Positions 56,990 to 64,000 of a stretch of DNA of 64,000 bases are shown in pieces. The stretch covers positions 250,156-314,155 of the forward strand of contig NZ_AXAI01000003.1 of assembly GCF_000472425.1 (NCBI RefSeq). The letters are read 5' to 3'. The stretch comes from Bradyrhizobium sp. Tv2a-2. Lineage in GTDB: Bacteria; Pseudomonadota; Alphaproteobacteria; Rhizobiales; Xanthobacteraceae. Below the pieces are notes generated by a model. It was given only the letters and a program-made list of their open reading frames with translations. It was not told the origin of the DNA and searched no databases. How positions within the stretch are numbered: position 1 is the first letter of the stretch; each line of letters opens with the position of its first letter. The position numbers and the translations under genes were made by a program.

Positions 56990-58264
56990 ATGAAACCGGC
57001 TTTCCATCACACCATTCTTGCGCTTGCGGCCGTAGGCCTAATCGCGGGTGCGGGCCTTGCCAAGGCCCAGCAGAAGCAGGACCAGAGCCGCGCGCTCAAA
57101 CATTACGAATCCGGCACCAAGGAATTCTGGACCCACCCGCCGGATGACTGGTTCCTCGGCGACGAGACCGAGCAGCAGAAGGGTTTGGCGCCGCCATCCG
57201 GCCCGCCGACCGGCGCGTCGGATGCCGAGCTCGCAGCGCTGGTGAAGAAGATCAAGCTGCCGCCGGGCTTCAAGATCGAGGTCTGGGCACCGGGGGTGCT
57301 CGCAGCGCGCCAGATGGCCTGGGGCGACAAGGGGACGCTGTTCGTCGGCTCCTTCGGTCTCGGCAACGTCTATGCGATCAAGGACAATGGCGGAAAGCGC
57401 GAGGTCAAGACGATCCTCAAGGGCCTGAACATGCCCACCGGGCTCGCCTTCAAGAACGGCGCGCTCTATGTGATCGCGGTCGACAAGCTGATCAAATATG
57501 ACAATGCCGAGGCCAATCTCGACAATCTCGGCGAGGGCAAGGTGGTGTATGACGACATGCCGTCCTACGCCGCGCATGGCTGGAAATATATCGCGGTCGA
57601 CAAGGACGGCTGGTTCTACATTCCGTTCGGACCTCCCTTCAATGTCGGCATACCCCCGACCAGCGTCTCGCAGATCCGCCGCGTCGATCCGCAGACCGGC
57701 AATGCCGAGACCTGGGCGCTGGGCGTACGCAACAGCGTCGGCGGCGACGTCGATCCGCGCTCCGGCAAATACTGGTTCACGGAAAACGCCCGCGACTGGA
57801 TCAGCGACGACCTGCCCTCCGACAAGCTCAACATGATCCAGAAGATCGGCGAGCATTTCGGCTATCCCTATTGCCACCAGGGCGATCTGCCGGATCCGAA
57901 ATTCGCGATGGGTCACAAGTGCTCGGAGTTCGCCCCGCCCGTCCTGAACCTGGGCGCGCATGTGGCTCCGCTCGGCATGAAGTTCTATACCGGTGACCAA
58001 TTCCCCGCCGAGTACAAGAACAACATCCTGATCGCCGAGCACGGCTCCTGGAACCGGCATAAATATCAGGGCGGCCGCATCGTGCGGGTAATCGTCGGTC
58101 CTGATGGCAAGAACCCCAAGCAGGAAGTCTTCGCCTCCGGCTGGATCGAGGGTGACCAGGGCTATCTCGGCCGTCCCGACGACATCATCCTGGCCAAGGA
58201 CGGTTCGATCCTCGTTGCCGACGACTGGGCCGGTGCGATCTATCGAATCAGCTACAGCAAGTAG
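56990..58264 (+). CDS. Exported sorbosone dehydrogenase-family (PQQ-type beta-propeller) protein
   Basis: A 424-residue periplasmic protein. A Sec signal peptide (MKPAFHHTILALAAVGLIAG...AKA-Q) is followed by a six-bladed propeller typical of L-sorbosone / soluble glucose dehydrogenase-like proteins: GFKIEVWAPGVLAARQMAWG, TLFVGSFGLGNVYAI, MPTGLAFKNGALYV, WALGVRNSVGGDVDPRSGKY, LGAHVAPLGMKFYTGDQFP and SWNRHKYQGGRIVRVIVGP. Family members use PQQ and pass electrons to cytochrome c. The ATG follows AAGGGAGTAGCG. A dihaem cytochrome gene lies 172 bp downstream, beyond a terminator. The true substrate is unknown. Confidence 0.9.
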   Translation: MKPAFHHTILALAAVGLIAGAGLAKAQQKQDQSRALKHYESGTKEFWTHPPDDWFLGDETEQQKGLAPPSGPPTGASDAELAALVKKIKLPPGFKIEVWAPGVLAARQMAWGDKGTLFVGSFGLGNVYAIKDNGGKREVKTILKGLNMPTGLAFKNGALYVIAVDKLIKYDNAEANLDNLGEGKVVYDDMPSYAAHGWKYIAVDKDGWFYIPFGPPFNVGIPPTSVSQIRRVDPQTGNAETWALGVRNSVGGDVDPRSGKYWFTENARDWISDDLPSDKLNMIQKIGEHFGYPYCHQGDLPDPKFAMGHKCSEFAPPVLNLGAHVAPLGMKFYTGDQFPAEYKNNILIAEHGSWNRHKYQGGRIVRVIVGPDGKNPKQEVFASGWIEGDQGYLGRPDDIILAKDGSILVADDWAGAIYRISYSK

Positions 58265-58283
58265 CGAAGAAGTGACGAAACAG

Positions 58284-58319
58284 AGGCTGCGGTTGCCTTA
58301 AGGCGTCCGCAGCCTTTCT
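58284..58319 (+). terminator. Rho-independent terminator after the dehydrogenase-like gene
   Basis: Nine-base stem AGGCTGCGG / CCGCAGCCT whose loop contains a small GCC-TTAA-GGC hairpin, followed by TTCTGTT. It lies 20 bases after the stop. Confidence 0.8.
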
Positions 58320-58436
58320 GTTAGTGCTCCCGTTCAGTTGCCCTTGCCGCAACTTGCGTTGAAAAACAGAAGCGTCCCGGCGGCACGCGCGAACTTGTCG
58401 CGCGTTGTCGGCCCGATGGCGCCGAAGGATATGGCG

Positions 58437-59018
58437 ATGCGAAAATTGTTGATGGGAATGCTGGCGGTCGCCCTGGTCGGCGTTTTGCCTGCCCGTGCGG
58501 CCGACGATGCGGCGATCAAGGAGAAGGCCGCGGTCTGCGCCGGCTGTCATGGCGAGAGCGGCATCTCGCAGACCGAGAATATCCCGTCGCTCGCCGGCCA
58601 GCCCGACCAGTACATCCAGTGGCAGCTGGTGTTCTTTCGCGCCGGCTCCCGCAAAAACGAGCAGATGCAGCCGATCGTGGAAGGTCTCAGCAACGAGGAC
58701 ATCCGCAGTCTGGGCGCCTATTTCGCCGCGCTGACGCCGCCCAAGGCGCCGCCGCAGGACGACAATCCGGATCTGTCCAAGAAGGGCGCACAGGCGGCCG
58801 TCGGCCGCCGCTGTGCCTCCTGCCATACCGACAGCTTTGCCGGCACCAAGGCGGTTGCGCGCATTGCCGACCAGCGCGAGGAATATCTGGTCAAGGCGCT
58901 GCATGACTATAAATCCAGCAAGCGCGTAGGCGGCGGCCAGGCCGTGATGGCCGACGTCGCCTATCCCCTGAGCGATGAGGAAATCGAAGCGCTGGCGCAT
59001 TATCTTGCGCATCTCTAA
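58437..59018 (+). CDS. Exported dihaem cytochrome c
   Basis: A 193-residue periplasmic cytochrome with two class I c-type domains. A signal peptide (MRKLLMGMLAVALVGVLPARA-A) is followed by haem motif CAGCH near 36 and CASCH near 128. The methionine ligands are expected in NEQMQPIVEGLSNEDI and AVMADVAYPLSDEEIE. This two-domain layout is seen in cytochrome c4. GAAGGA lies seven bases before the ATG at 58437; an ATG six bases earlier is possible. It may accept electrons from the dehydrogenase-like protein encoded upstream. Confidence 0.93.
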   Translation: MRKLLMGMLAVALVGVLPARAADDAAIKEKAAVCAGCHGESGISQTENIPSLAGQPDQYIQWQLVFFRAGSRKNEQMQPIVEGLSNEDIRSLGAYFAALTPPKAPPQDDNPDLSKKGAQAAVGRRCASCHTDSFAGTKAVARIADQREEYLVKALHDYKSSKRVGGGQAVMADVAYPLSDEEIEALAHYLAHL

Positions 59019-59130
59019 GGGCGTGTGCCGGCGACTGATGCTGTTGCGCGGGTCATGCACGCCAGGCTCGGCGATGGAGTGGTCGAAGGTGAGCTGATCG
59101 TCGCTCAACGGGCAGGTCGTTGCTCACCCG

Positions 59131-59145
59131 TTAACGGTCTATTAA
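59131..59145. promoter_or_regulatory. CtrA binding site A upstream of the ftsZ-paralogue unit
   Basis: TTAA-CGGTCTA-TTAA, an exact TTAA-N7-TTAA full CtrA box, 76 bases before the start of the coiled-coil protein gene. Confidence 0.8.
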
Positions 59146-59166
59146 CCATCGCGGCCTAGCCTGCAG

Positions 59167-59181
59167 TTACCTTTCGGTTAA
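59167..59181. promoter_or_regulatory. CtrA binding site B (one mismatch)
   Basis: TTAC-CTTTCGG-TTAA has the exact seven-base spacing and one mismatch in the first half. It lies 36 bases after site A and 40 before the gene start, so two CtrA dimers could bind side by side. Confidence 0.65.
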
Positions 59182-59220
59182 CAGCCGATCGTTCCCCGGT
59201 TCGTTCCAGGAGAACAACCG

Positions 59221-59718
59221 ATGCCCGTTGAAACGCTCACATATGCCGCACTTGGTGCCCGCCTGCGAATCTCGCCGGCAGCTGCTCGTTCGCTTGCCAA
59301 GCGGCTCCGGTTGCCATGCTCACTTGCGGATGACGGCAAGGCATTGGTGAACGTGGATCTCGCCGAGATAAGGCACACGCCACGGCCGCGCACTGGTAGC
59401 AAGTCAGGCGACGCCTCCCAGCTCACAGTAAAGATCGTGGCATTGCAGGCGGAGATCGTGCGGCTCGAAGCAGCGGCAGCCGGTCACCGGGCAGATTTCG
59501 AGCATGAGCGCGAGCGCGCCGATCGTCTGATGGCTGAGCTGCGGCAGGCGAACGCCGAGGCTATGGCAGCCAGGGAGGCGAAAGCGCGGCTTGAAGGCTC
59601 GCTGCGGAGCGGTGGCGGCGCTGTTGGGTCGATCGATGGCCACGGACAAGCTCCCCGCCGATTGGGGCATCTGGCCGCCGAGTTGGTTGAGGCCGATCGC
59701 AAGGCCCGGAGATCGTAA
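59221..59718 (+). CDS. Small protein with predicted N-terminal HTH and C-terminal coiled coil
   Basis: A 165-residue protein after a good AGGAG. Residues 5-52 (LTYAALGARLRISPAAARSL, AKRLRLPCSLADDGKALVNV) look like a helix-turn-helix/MerR-like recognition unit. Residues 66-130 (VKIVALQAEIVRLEAAAAGH, ERERADRLMAELRQANAEAM) have a strong heptad pattern of a coiled coil. Related small proteins occur in rhizobia without a known role. It lies 47 bp before the FtsZ-paralogue gene, on the same strand and behind the same CtrA boxes, so the pair may act together in division. Confidence 0.8.
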   Translation: MPVETLTYAALGARLRISPAAARSLAKRLRLPCSLADDGKALVNVDLAEIRHTPRPRTGSKSGDASQLTVKIVALQAEIVRLEAAAAGHRADFEHERERADRLMAELRQANAEAMAAREAKARLEGSLRSGGGAVGSIDGHGQAPRRLGHLAAELVEADRKARRS

Positions 59719-59765
59719 ACCTTATCGTCTCATTCACTGGCGTGCCGAAGTAATTGTGAGGCGAA

Positions 59766-61028
59766 ATGACTGACATCAGCGATATTCGCGAGCTGAAGGC
59801 GCGCATTGTCGTATTCGGCGTCGGCGGCGCCGGCGGAAATGCCGTCAACAACATGATCGCGGCCGGCCTGGAAGGCGTCGACTTCATCGTCGCCAACACC
59901 GATGCGCAGGCGCTCACCATGTCGAAGGCCAAGCGTCTCATCCAGCTGGGTACTCGGGTGACCGAAGGCCTTGGCGCCGGCTCGCAGCCTGAAGTCGGGC
60001 GCGCAGCAGCAGAAGAGGCAATCGATACAATCCGCGATCATTTGGCCGGCGCACACATGGTGTTCGTGACTGCCGGCATGGGCGGCGGCACCGGCACCGG
60101 CGCCGCGCCTGTTATCGCCAGAATTGCACGTGAGCTTGGCATTCTGACTATCGGTGTCGTCACCAAGCCTTTCCTCTTCGAGGGCGGGCGCCGAATGCGC
60201 CTTGCCGAAGCCGGCATCGCGGAACTGTTGAAGGCCGTGGACACCCTGCTGATTATACCGAACCAGAACCTGTTCCGGGTAGCCAACGAAAAGACCACGT
60301 TCGCCGACGCATTTGCCCTTGCCGATGACGTGCTCTACGCGGGCGTGGCCTGCATCAGCGATCTCATCGTCAAGGAAGGTCTGATCAATCTCGACTTTGC
60401 CGATGTTCTCTCCATCATGCGCGAAAAGGGCAAAGCCATGATGGGCAGGGGCGAGGCTTCTGGCGAAAAGCGTGTGCTCAAGGCCGCCGTGGCCGCGATA
60501 TCCAACCCATTGATCGAGGACCCCTCCATCAAGCGGGCCAGTGGCCTCATCATTTCCATCACCGGCGGAAAGGACCTGACCCTGTTCGAGGTTGACGAAG
60601 CCGCGACCCGCATTCGCGAGCAGGCCGATCAGGACGCCAATATCATCGTCGGCGCCACGTTCGATGCGAGCCTGGAGGGTCTTGTCCGCGTCTCGGTCGT
60701 GGCGACCGGCATCGACAATCTTGGACCGGCATGCCACGCGGAACCAGCGGAACGCGCACTCCCGCACCTTGCTGGCAGGCTGAACAAAGAGAGCTATCCC
60801 GGCGGCAGCCGGACTGAGCGCGCGGCACAACTGCTGCAGATCAAGACGCCGCCACTGCGCGCGACGACCCACCAAGTTGAAGGGCGATCGCCAATACCGG
60901 CTTCGCAACACGCGCGCCATGCTGCTCCGCAGAGCCCCCGTCCATACGGGCACACGTCTGCCGCGCGCAGCTTGGCCGACGAAAACGCCCTGGATATTCC
61001 GGCCTTCCTGCCCCGCAAGGCCTATTGA
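59766..61028 (+). CDS. FtsZ paralogue (second, shorter FtsZ outside the dcw cluster)
   Basis: A 420-residue tubulin-like GTPase. The N-terminal GTP-binding half has [26 protein letters not shown] and the tubulin signature [11 protein letters not shown] with GGGTGTG at 106-112. The T7 loop [10 protein letters not shown] supplies N-x-D-x-x-D, so GTP hydrolysis and polymerisation should be possible. A short linker ends in the conserved C-terminal peptide [12 protein letters not shown], where FtsA/ZipA-type partners bind, with Pro in place of an Arg. No ftsA, ftsQ or lpxC adjoins. The main rhizobial FtsZ is usually longer and in the dcw cluster, so this is likely a second copy. Confidence 0.9.
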   Translation: MTDISDIRELKARIVVFGVGGAGGNAVNNMIAAGLEGVDFIVANTDAQALTMSKAKRLIQLGTRVTEGLGAGSQPEVGRAAAEEAIDTIRDHLAGAHMVFVTAGMGGGTGTGAAPVIARIARELGILTIGVVTKPFLFEGGRRMRLAEAGIAELLKAVDTLLIIPNQNLFRVANEKTTFADAFALADDVLYAGVACISDLIVKEGLINLDFADVLSIMREKGKAMMGRGEASGEKRVLKAAVAAISNPLIEDPSIKRASGLIISITGGKDLTLFEVDEAATRIREQADQDANIIVGATFDASLEGLVRVSVVATGIDNLGPACHAEPAERALPHLAGRLNKESYPGGSRTERAAQLLQIKTPPLRATTHQVEGRSPIPASQHARHAAPQSPRPYGHTSAARSLADENALDIPAFLPRKAY

Positions 61029-61037
61029 GGCCTAAAA

Positions 61038-61137
61038 GCATGATCCGGAAAAGTGTGTAGCGGTTTTCCGAAAAGATCATGCTCAATCAAAGACCTGAAG
61101 CGCGATGACTATTCAACCAAATCTCATCGCGCTTCAG
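61038..61137. repeat. 100 bp dispersed palindromic repeat, copy 2
   Basis: Same two-hairpin element as 20650-20749. Module-two arms are CTGAAGCGCGATGA / TCATCGCGCTTCAG, 14 bases and perfect. Relative to copy 1 the stem shows a paired change (A:T to G:C). It starts nine bases after the ftsZ-paralogue stop and could act as a bidirectional transcript end for the convergent gene pair. Confidence 0.92.
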
Positions 61138-61151
61138 GCCAGTCTCACGCC

Positions 61152-61679
61152 TTACTTGCGCAGGGCTGAAAGTCCATCGTTGAAAACCTTGATGGCGAGC
61201 TCGTAGCTCTGGTCGTGGCCGAGCGGTTCGAGGAAGGACGAGGCCATTTCGTGGAGCACGAAGCCGCGGACGATGGCGCGAAGGATTCGCAGCGCATGTT
61301 GGGCCTGCTCGCCGCGGACGCCGAGCTGGCCGAACACGCCAAACACGACGGCGCCGAGCTCCATATAGGCGGCGCGCCACTCCGGGCTGTCGGTTTCCGG
61401 CGTGCGGAAGGTGGCCGCCGACATACCCGGGCGGTCCAGCGCATAACGTCGCATCGCGAGCATCATGGCACGCAGCGCATCGGTGCCGGTCTTGCCGGCG
61501 ATCGCGCGTTCCACGGCTTCCCGCAACTCGTTATAGCCTTTGACCGCAAGGATGCGGCGCATTTCGGGGATTGTCGCGACCTTTTCCGAAAGATGTCGCT
61601 CCATTTCCGCGGTTAGGTCGGCAGCAATCCGCTTGTCCCACCCGGTCGCGGGCATTTCCAGAATGTCTGAGGGCTCCAC
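61152..61679 (-). CDS. TetR_C_33-type regulator with degenerate or missing DNA-binding domain
   Basis: A 175-residue protein from a GTG. Residues 50-173 (YNELREAVERAIAGKTGTDA, LRAMMLAMRRYALDRPGMSA, RAIVRGFVLHEMASSFLEPL) match the TetR/AcrR C-terminal WHG-type ligand domain. The first 50 residues (MEPSDILEMPATGWDKRIAA onward) have about the right length for an HTH but lack the T-x-x-x-I/V-A and Y-x-H/Y-F motifs. An in-frame TAA lies four codons before the GTG. It may be a decayed regulator or one that works without DNA binding. It converges on the FtsZ paralogue gene. Confidence 0.7.
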   Translation of the reverse strand: MEPSDILEMPATGWDKRIAADLTAEMERHLSEKVATIPEMRRILAVKGYNELREAVERAIAGKTGTDALRAMMLAMRRYALDRPGMSAATFRTPETDSPEWRAAYMELGAVVFGVFGQLGVRGEQAQHALRILRAIVRGFVLHEMASSFLEPLGHDQSYELAIKVFNDGLSALRK

Positions 61680-61903
61680 GCGCGACGTCCGTTAGGCGTA
61701 ATCCGATTCTTGTCCCGGCAGATAGCGGAAGGCCCGCGTCATTGCTACCCAAGAATGCAAATCGGCCCTCACATGTTCGCCAGCTTTATGGCGCCGGAGC
61801 TTCTTGGAAAGCAGGAGCGTCCGGCGGGCGTGACGCCGACGCCTGGTCTTGAAAGATATTCCTCCAAAAGCTCACGGCGAGAGCATGATTCTATCAAGCC
61901 GGC

Positions 61904-62830
61904 CTAGCCGCCGGCACGCTGGCGCTCATAGGCCTTCAGATGGGTATAGGCGACGCGGAGCCGCGGAACCGGCACCTTGGCGGCATCGCCGCGTGCGATC
62001 AGGTCGCCGACCACATGATCAGCCTCCACCGGCAGGCCGGCCTTGATGTCGCGGAACATCGACGCCGTCAGGGGCGAGCCTTCTGCGGTCAGCATCGCAA
62101 GCGTCCGCTCCATGAAGGGCGCGCGGGGCGAATAGCCTTCGGCCGATGCGACCGACTTGCACTCGTCGAGAATGCCGAGCACGAAATCCTTGCCGCCCGG
62201 CGCAGCCAGGATGTTGCCCAGCGAAGCACGCATCAGGCTGGTCGAGGCCGCGAGCGAGCACAGGAACACCCACTTCTCCCACATGTCGTGCATGACGTTC
62301 TCGCTGGCCGTGCCGTTGAAATCGCCGCTCTTGATCACCTCGGCGATCGCGCGGACGCGCTCGCTCATGTTCCCGTCGCGCTCGCCGAAGGTCAGCGACT
62401 GCATCGGCGTCAGCTGCACCACCTCGCGCTTCTCGTTCAGCGTCGCCGCGATGGCGCAGAGGCCCCCGAGCACGCGCTCGCGGCTGAACTCCTGATCGAG
62501 GATGTCGAGATGCAGCATGCCGTTCAGGAGCGGGACGATCGAGGTCTGCGGCCCGACCGCGGGCGCGAACGACTTGATCGCGTCGGCGAGGTCATAGGCC
62601 TTGCAGCTCAGCAGCACGACGTCGAACGTGTTCTTGATCGTATCGGCCTGAACGGTCGGCGGGCTCTTCAGCGTCGCATCGCCGTTCGGGCTCTTGATCA
62701 CAAGGCCGGCCGAAGCCAATTCTCCGGCACGGCGCGGCCGTACCAGAAAGGTAATGTCGCGGCCGGCCTGCAGCATCCTGCCGCCAAAATATCCGCCGAT
62801 GGCGCCGGCACCGACCACGAGAACCCGCAT
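61904..62830 (-). CDS. Ketopantoate reductase (PanE/ApbA)-family protein
   Basis: A 308-residue NADPH-dependent oxidoreductase. MRVLVVGAGAIGGYFGGRML gives the GxGxxG Rossmann motif; VVLLSCKAYDLADAI and IVPLLNGMLHLDIL follow, with the catalytic Lys region SENVMHDMWEKWVFLCSLAA and DIKAGLPVEADHVVGDLIAR with conserved Glu. This fits PanE, making pantoate for coenzyme A, but rhizobia carry several paralogues with other substrates, so the specific role is not assured. It is a single gene separated from the MATE gene by 157 bp. Confidence 0.9.
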   Translation of the reverse strand: MRVLVVGAGAIGGYFGGRMLQAGRDITFLVRPRRAGELASAGLVIKSPNGDATLKSPPTVQADTIKNTFDVVLLSCKAYDLADAIKSFAPAVGPQTSIVPLLNGMLHLDILDQEFSRERVLGGLCAIAATLNEKREVVQLTPMQSLTFGERDGNMSERVRAIAEVIKSGDFNGTASENVMHDMWEKWVFLCSLAASTSLMRASLGNILAAPGGKDFVLGILDECKSVASAEGYSPRAPFMERTLAMLTAEGSPLTASMFRDIKAGLPVEADHVVGDLIARGDAAKVPVPRLRVAYTHLKAYERQRAGG

Positions 62831-62987
62831 GAAGCTGCTTCCTCTTCCCTAGACAATTTGACAGCGGACAGCCTAGCGTGTTGCCGTCTACCGTTCACCC
62901 CCTATTATGCCGCATTTGGTGCAGACGCGGCATGCATCCGCCCTATCTATGATGGTTATAATATTGTGACATGTGAGCGCAGCCCGG

Positions 62988-64000
62988 TCAGATCAGGCGC
63001 TTGATCGCGCGCTTGCGCCAGACCAGCCCGTAATAGGCCATCTGCAGCACGAACATGGCGCAGAAGGTGATGGGATAGGCGATCCAGATGCCCTCGATTC
63101 CCATGACGCGGCTGAGCACGAGCGCAGACGGCACCTCGATGGCGAGAATCGCGAAGATCGAGATCAGGAGCGGCATCCACACCGTGCCGCTGGCGCGCAT
63201 GGCCCCGGAAAAAACCGTGGACATGCCAAACATCACGAGGCTCCAGAGCACGATATGCAGCAAGCTCTGGGCGAGTTCCAGCACTGCGGCATCGGTGATG
63301 AAGAAGCCCATCAGCACGCGCGAGAAGATGTAGACGATCGCGATCAGTGCGCCCGTCAGCACGATGTTCATTTCGAGCCCGGTGCGAACGATGGCCCCGA
63401 TCTGGGCCGCATTGCCGCGCCCGATCGCCTGCGCCCCGAAGATCGAGACCGAGATCGCGATGGAAAGCGCAGGGAATTGCACATAGCTGATGACCTGGTT
63501 GACGGCGCCGTAAGCTGCGGTGGCGTTGGAGCCGAAGCTGTTGACAAGGTGCAGCAGTACGAGCTCGGCCAGCGACATCACGATCATGCCGATCGCCGCG
63601 GGGATTCCGAGCCGCAGCACGGTTTTCAGCAGCGCGCCGTCGAGCCGCATGGATCGCAGGAACGCGGCATCGAAGGCGAGCGCATGGCCGCGCCGGCGCA
63701 GATGGATGTTGAGCCATGCCAGGGTGACGAAGCTCGACACCGCAGAGGCGCAGGCCGCGCTGGCAACGCCGAGCTGCGGCAGACCGAACCAGCCGCGAAT
63801 CAGCGTCGGCGTGACGGCCAGGCCGATCACGGTGGACACCGCCAGCGCCAGCAGCGGCGTCAAGGTGTCGCCGACGCCGCGCATCAATGAGCTCATCAGG
63901 ATGAAGGTGAAGGTCAAGGGCATGGTGATCATCATGATCCGCGCATAGACGCTCGCCGCATCGAGGACGTCAGGCGGCGTGGCGAGCGCCGCAAGCAGCT
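62988..64000 (-). CDS. MATE-family efflux transporter (N-terminus beyond window end)
   Basis: C-terminal 337 residues of a multi-helix inner-membrane exporter, open to the window edge. Repeated hydrophobic helices, LTFTFILMSSLMRGVGDT, LLKTVLRLGIPAAIGMIVMS, AAYGAVNQVISYVQFPALSI and IFGAQAIGRGNA are MATE signatures; the second half-repeat begins with LRLGIPA. These antiporters expel drugs or metabolites using H+ or Na+. The first 100 or so residues, with the other half of the first bundle, are missing from the window. Start and upstream context cannot be seen. Confidence 0.9.
   Translation of the reverse strand, partial: LLAALATPPDVLDAASVYARIMMITMPLTFTFILMSSLMRGVGDTLTPLLALAVSTVIGLAVTPTLIRGWFGLPQLGVASAACASAVSSFVTLAWLNIHLRRRGHALAFDAAFLRSMRLDGALLKTVLRLGIPAAIGMIVMSLAELVLLHLVNSFGSNATAAYGAVNQVISYVQFPALSIAISVSIFGAQAIGRGNAAQIGAIVRTGLEMNIVLTGALIAIVYIFSRVLMGFFITDAAVLELAQSLLHIVLWSLVMFGMSTVFSGAMRASGTVWMPLLISIFAILAIEVPSALVLSRVMGIEGIWIAYPITFCAMFVLQMAYYGLVWRKRAIKRLI

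Noticed and set aside
58248..59108. A 286-codon minus-strand frame
   Set aside because: Antisense to the dihaem cytochrome gene, whose haem motifs and signal peptide are unambiguous.

Overview
This 64 kb window is chromosomal DNA of an alphaproteobacterium of the order Hyphomicrobiales, most probably Bradyrhizobium or a close relative (Nitrobacteraceae). The evidence is high GC, dense coding on both strands, rhizobial-type proteins (a 421-residue Rho with N-terminus [12 protein letters not shown], HemJ, a TimA/Tim44-like protein, paired glnK-amtB units) and dispersed palindromic intergenic repeats. The first third looks like the neighbourhood of the replication origin. It has the alphaproteobacterial block smr-mltA-timA / secB / dnaQ-coaE-maf-ppsR, then a 446 bp gene-free stretch with DnaA-box-like repeats (candidate oriC), then hemJ, rho, mnmE, mnmG, rsmG, parA and parB. 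Five parS-type palindromes lie between mnmE and parA.

Layout. 1-1615: histidine genes hisH (partial), a DUF2628 protein and hisB, on the minus strand. 1797-4189: hslV, a GNAT acetyltransferase resembling AAC(6') enzymes, and hslU. 4223-10836: smr, mltA, timA, secB, dnaQ, coaE, maf, ppsR. 10837-19590: origin and segregation region. 19604-23959: leuS-lptE-holA, with a palindromic repeat inside the unit. 24077-32690: a mixed stretch with a diguanylate cyclase, YggS, a ketopentenoate-hydratase-like enzyme, an L,D-transpeptidase, an orphan OmpR-type regulator, a cyclic-nucleotide-binding protein, a HisC-type aminotransferase, an unknown exported protein and xthA. 32839-37503: aminotransferase-ftsK-lolA, with a perfect CtrA box upstream. 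38301-42375: two tandem glnK-amtB units for ammonium uptake. 42587-49702: a GYF_2 membrane protein, tesB, a UbiH-like hydroxylase, a hydrolase, and a Trm112 / LON-domain / thioredoxin group split by a TetR-membrane-protein pair.

The most accessory-looking part is 49.7-56.7 kb. It holds a decayed SRPBCC gene, tRNA-Gly(GCC), and a translationally coupled trio (membrane desaturase, SAM methyltransferase, AstE/aspartoacylase-like deacylase). The first and third genes of the trio share a duplicated leader and N-terminus. An XRE regulator, an NTF2-like protein and a fumarase/aspartase-family lyase follow. After a sorbosone-dehydrogenase-like protein and a dihaem cytochrome c comes a small gene with a coiled coil and a second-type FtsZ, behind two tandem CtrA boxes. 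The window ends in a ketopantoate-reductase-like gene and a partial MATE transporter.

The best candidates for new biology are the CtrA-box / coiled-coil / FtsZ paralogue unit, the desaturase-methyltransferase-deacylase trio at the tRNA, the TetR switch with two operators, and the acetyltransferase inside hslVU. No CRISPR array, rRNA, transposase or phage gene was seen. All functions are inferred by reading the sequence; no database search was run.
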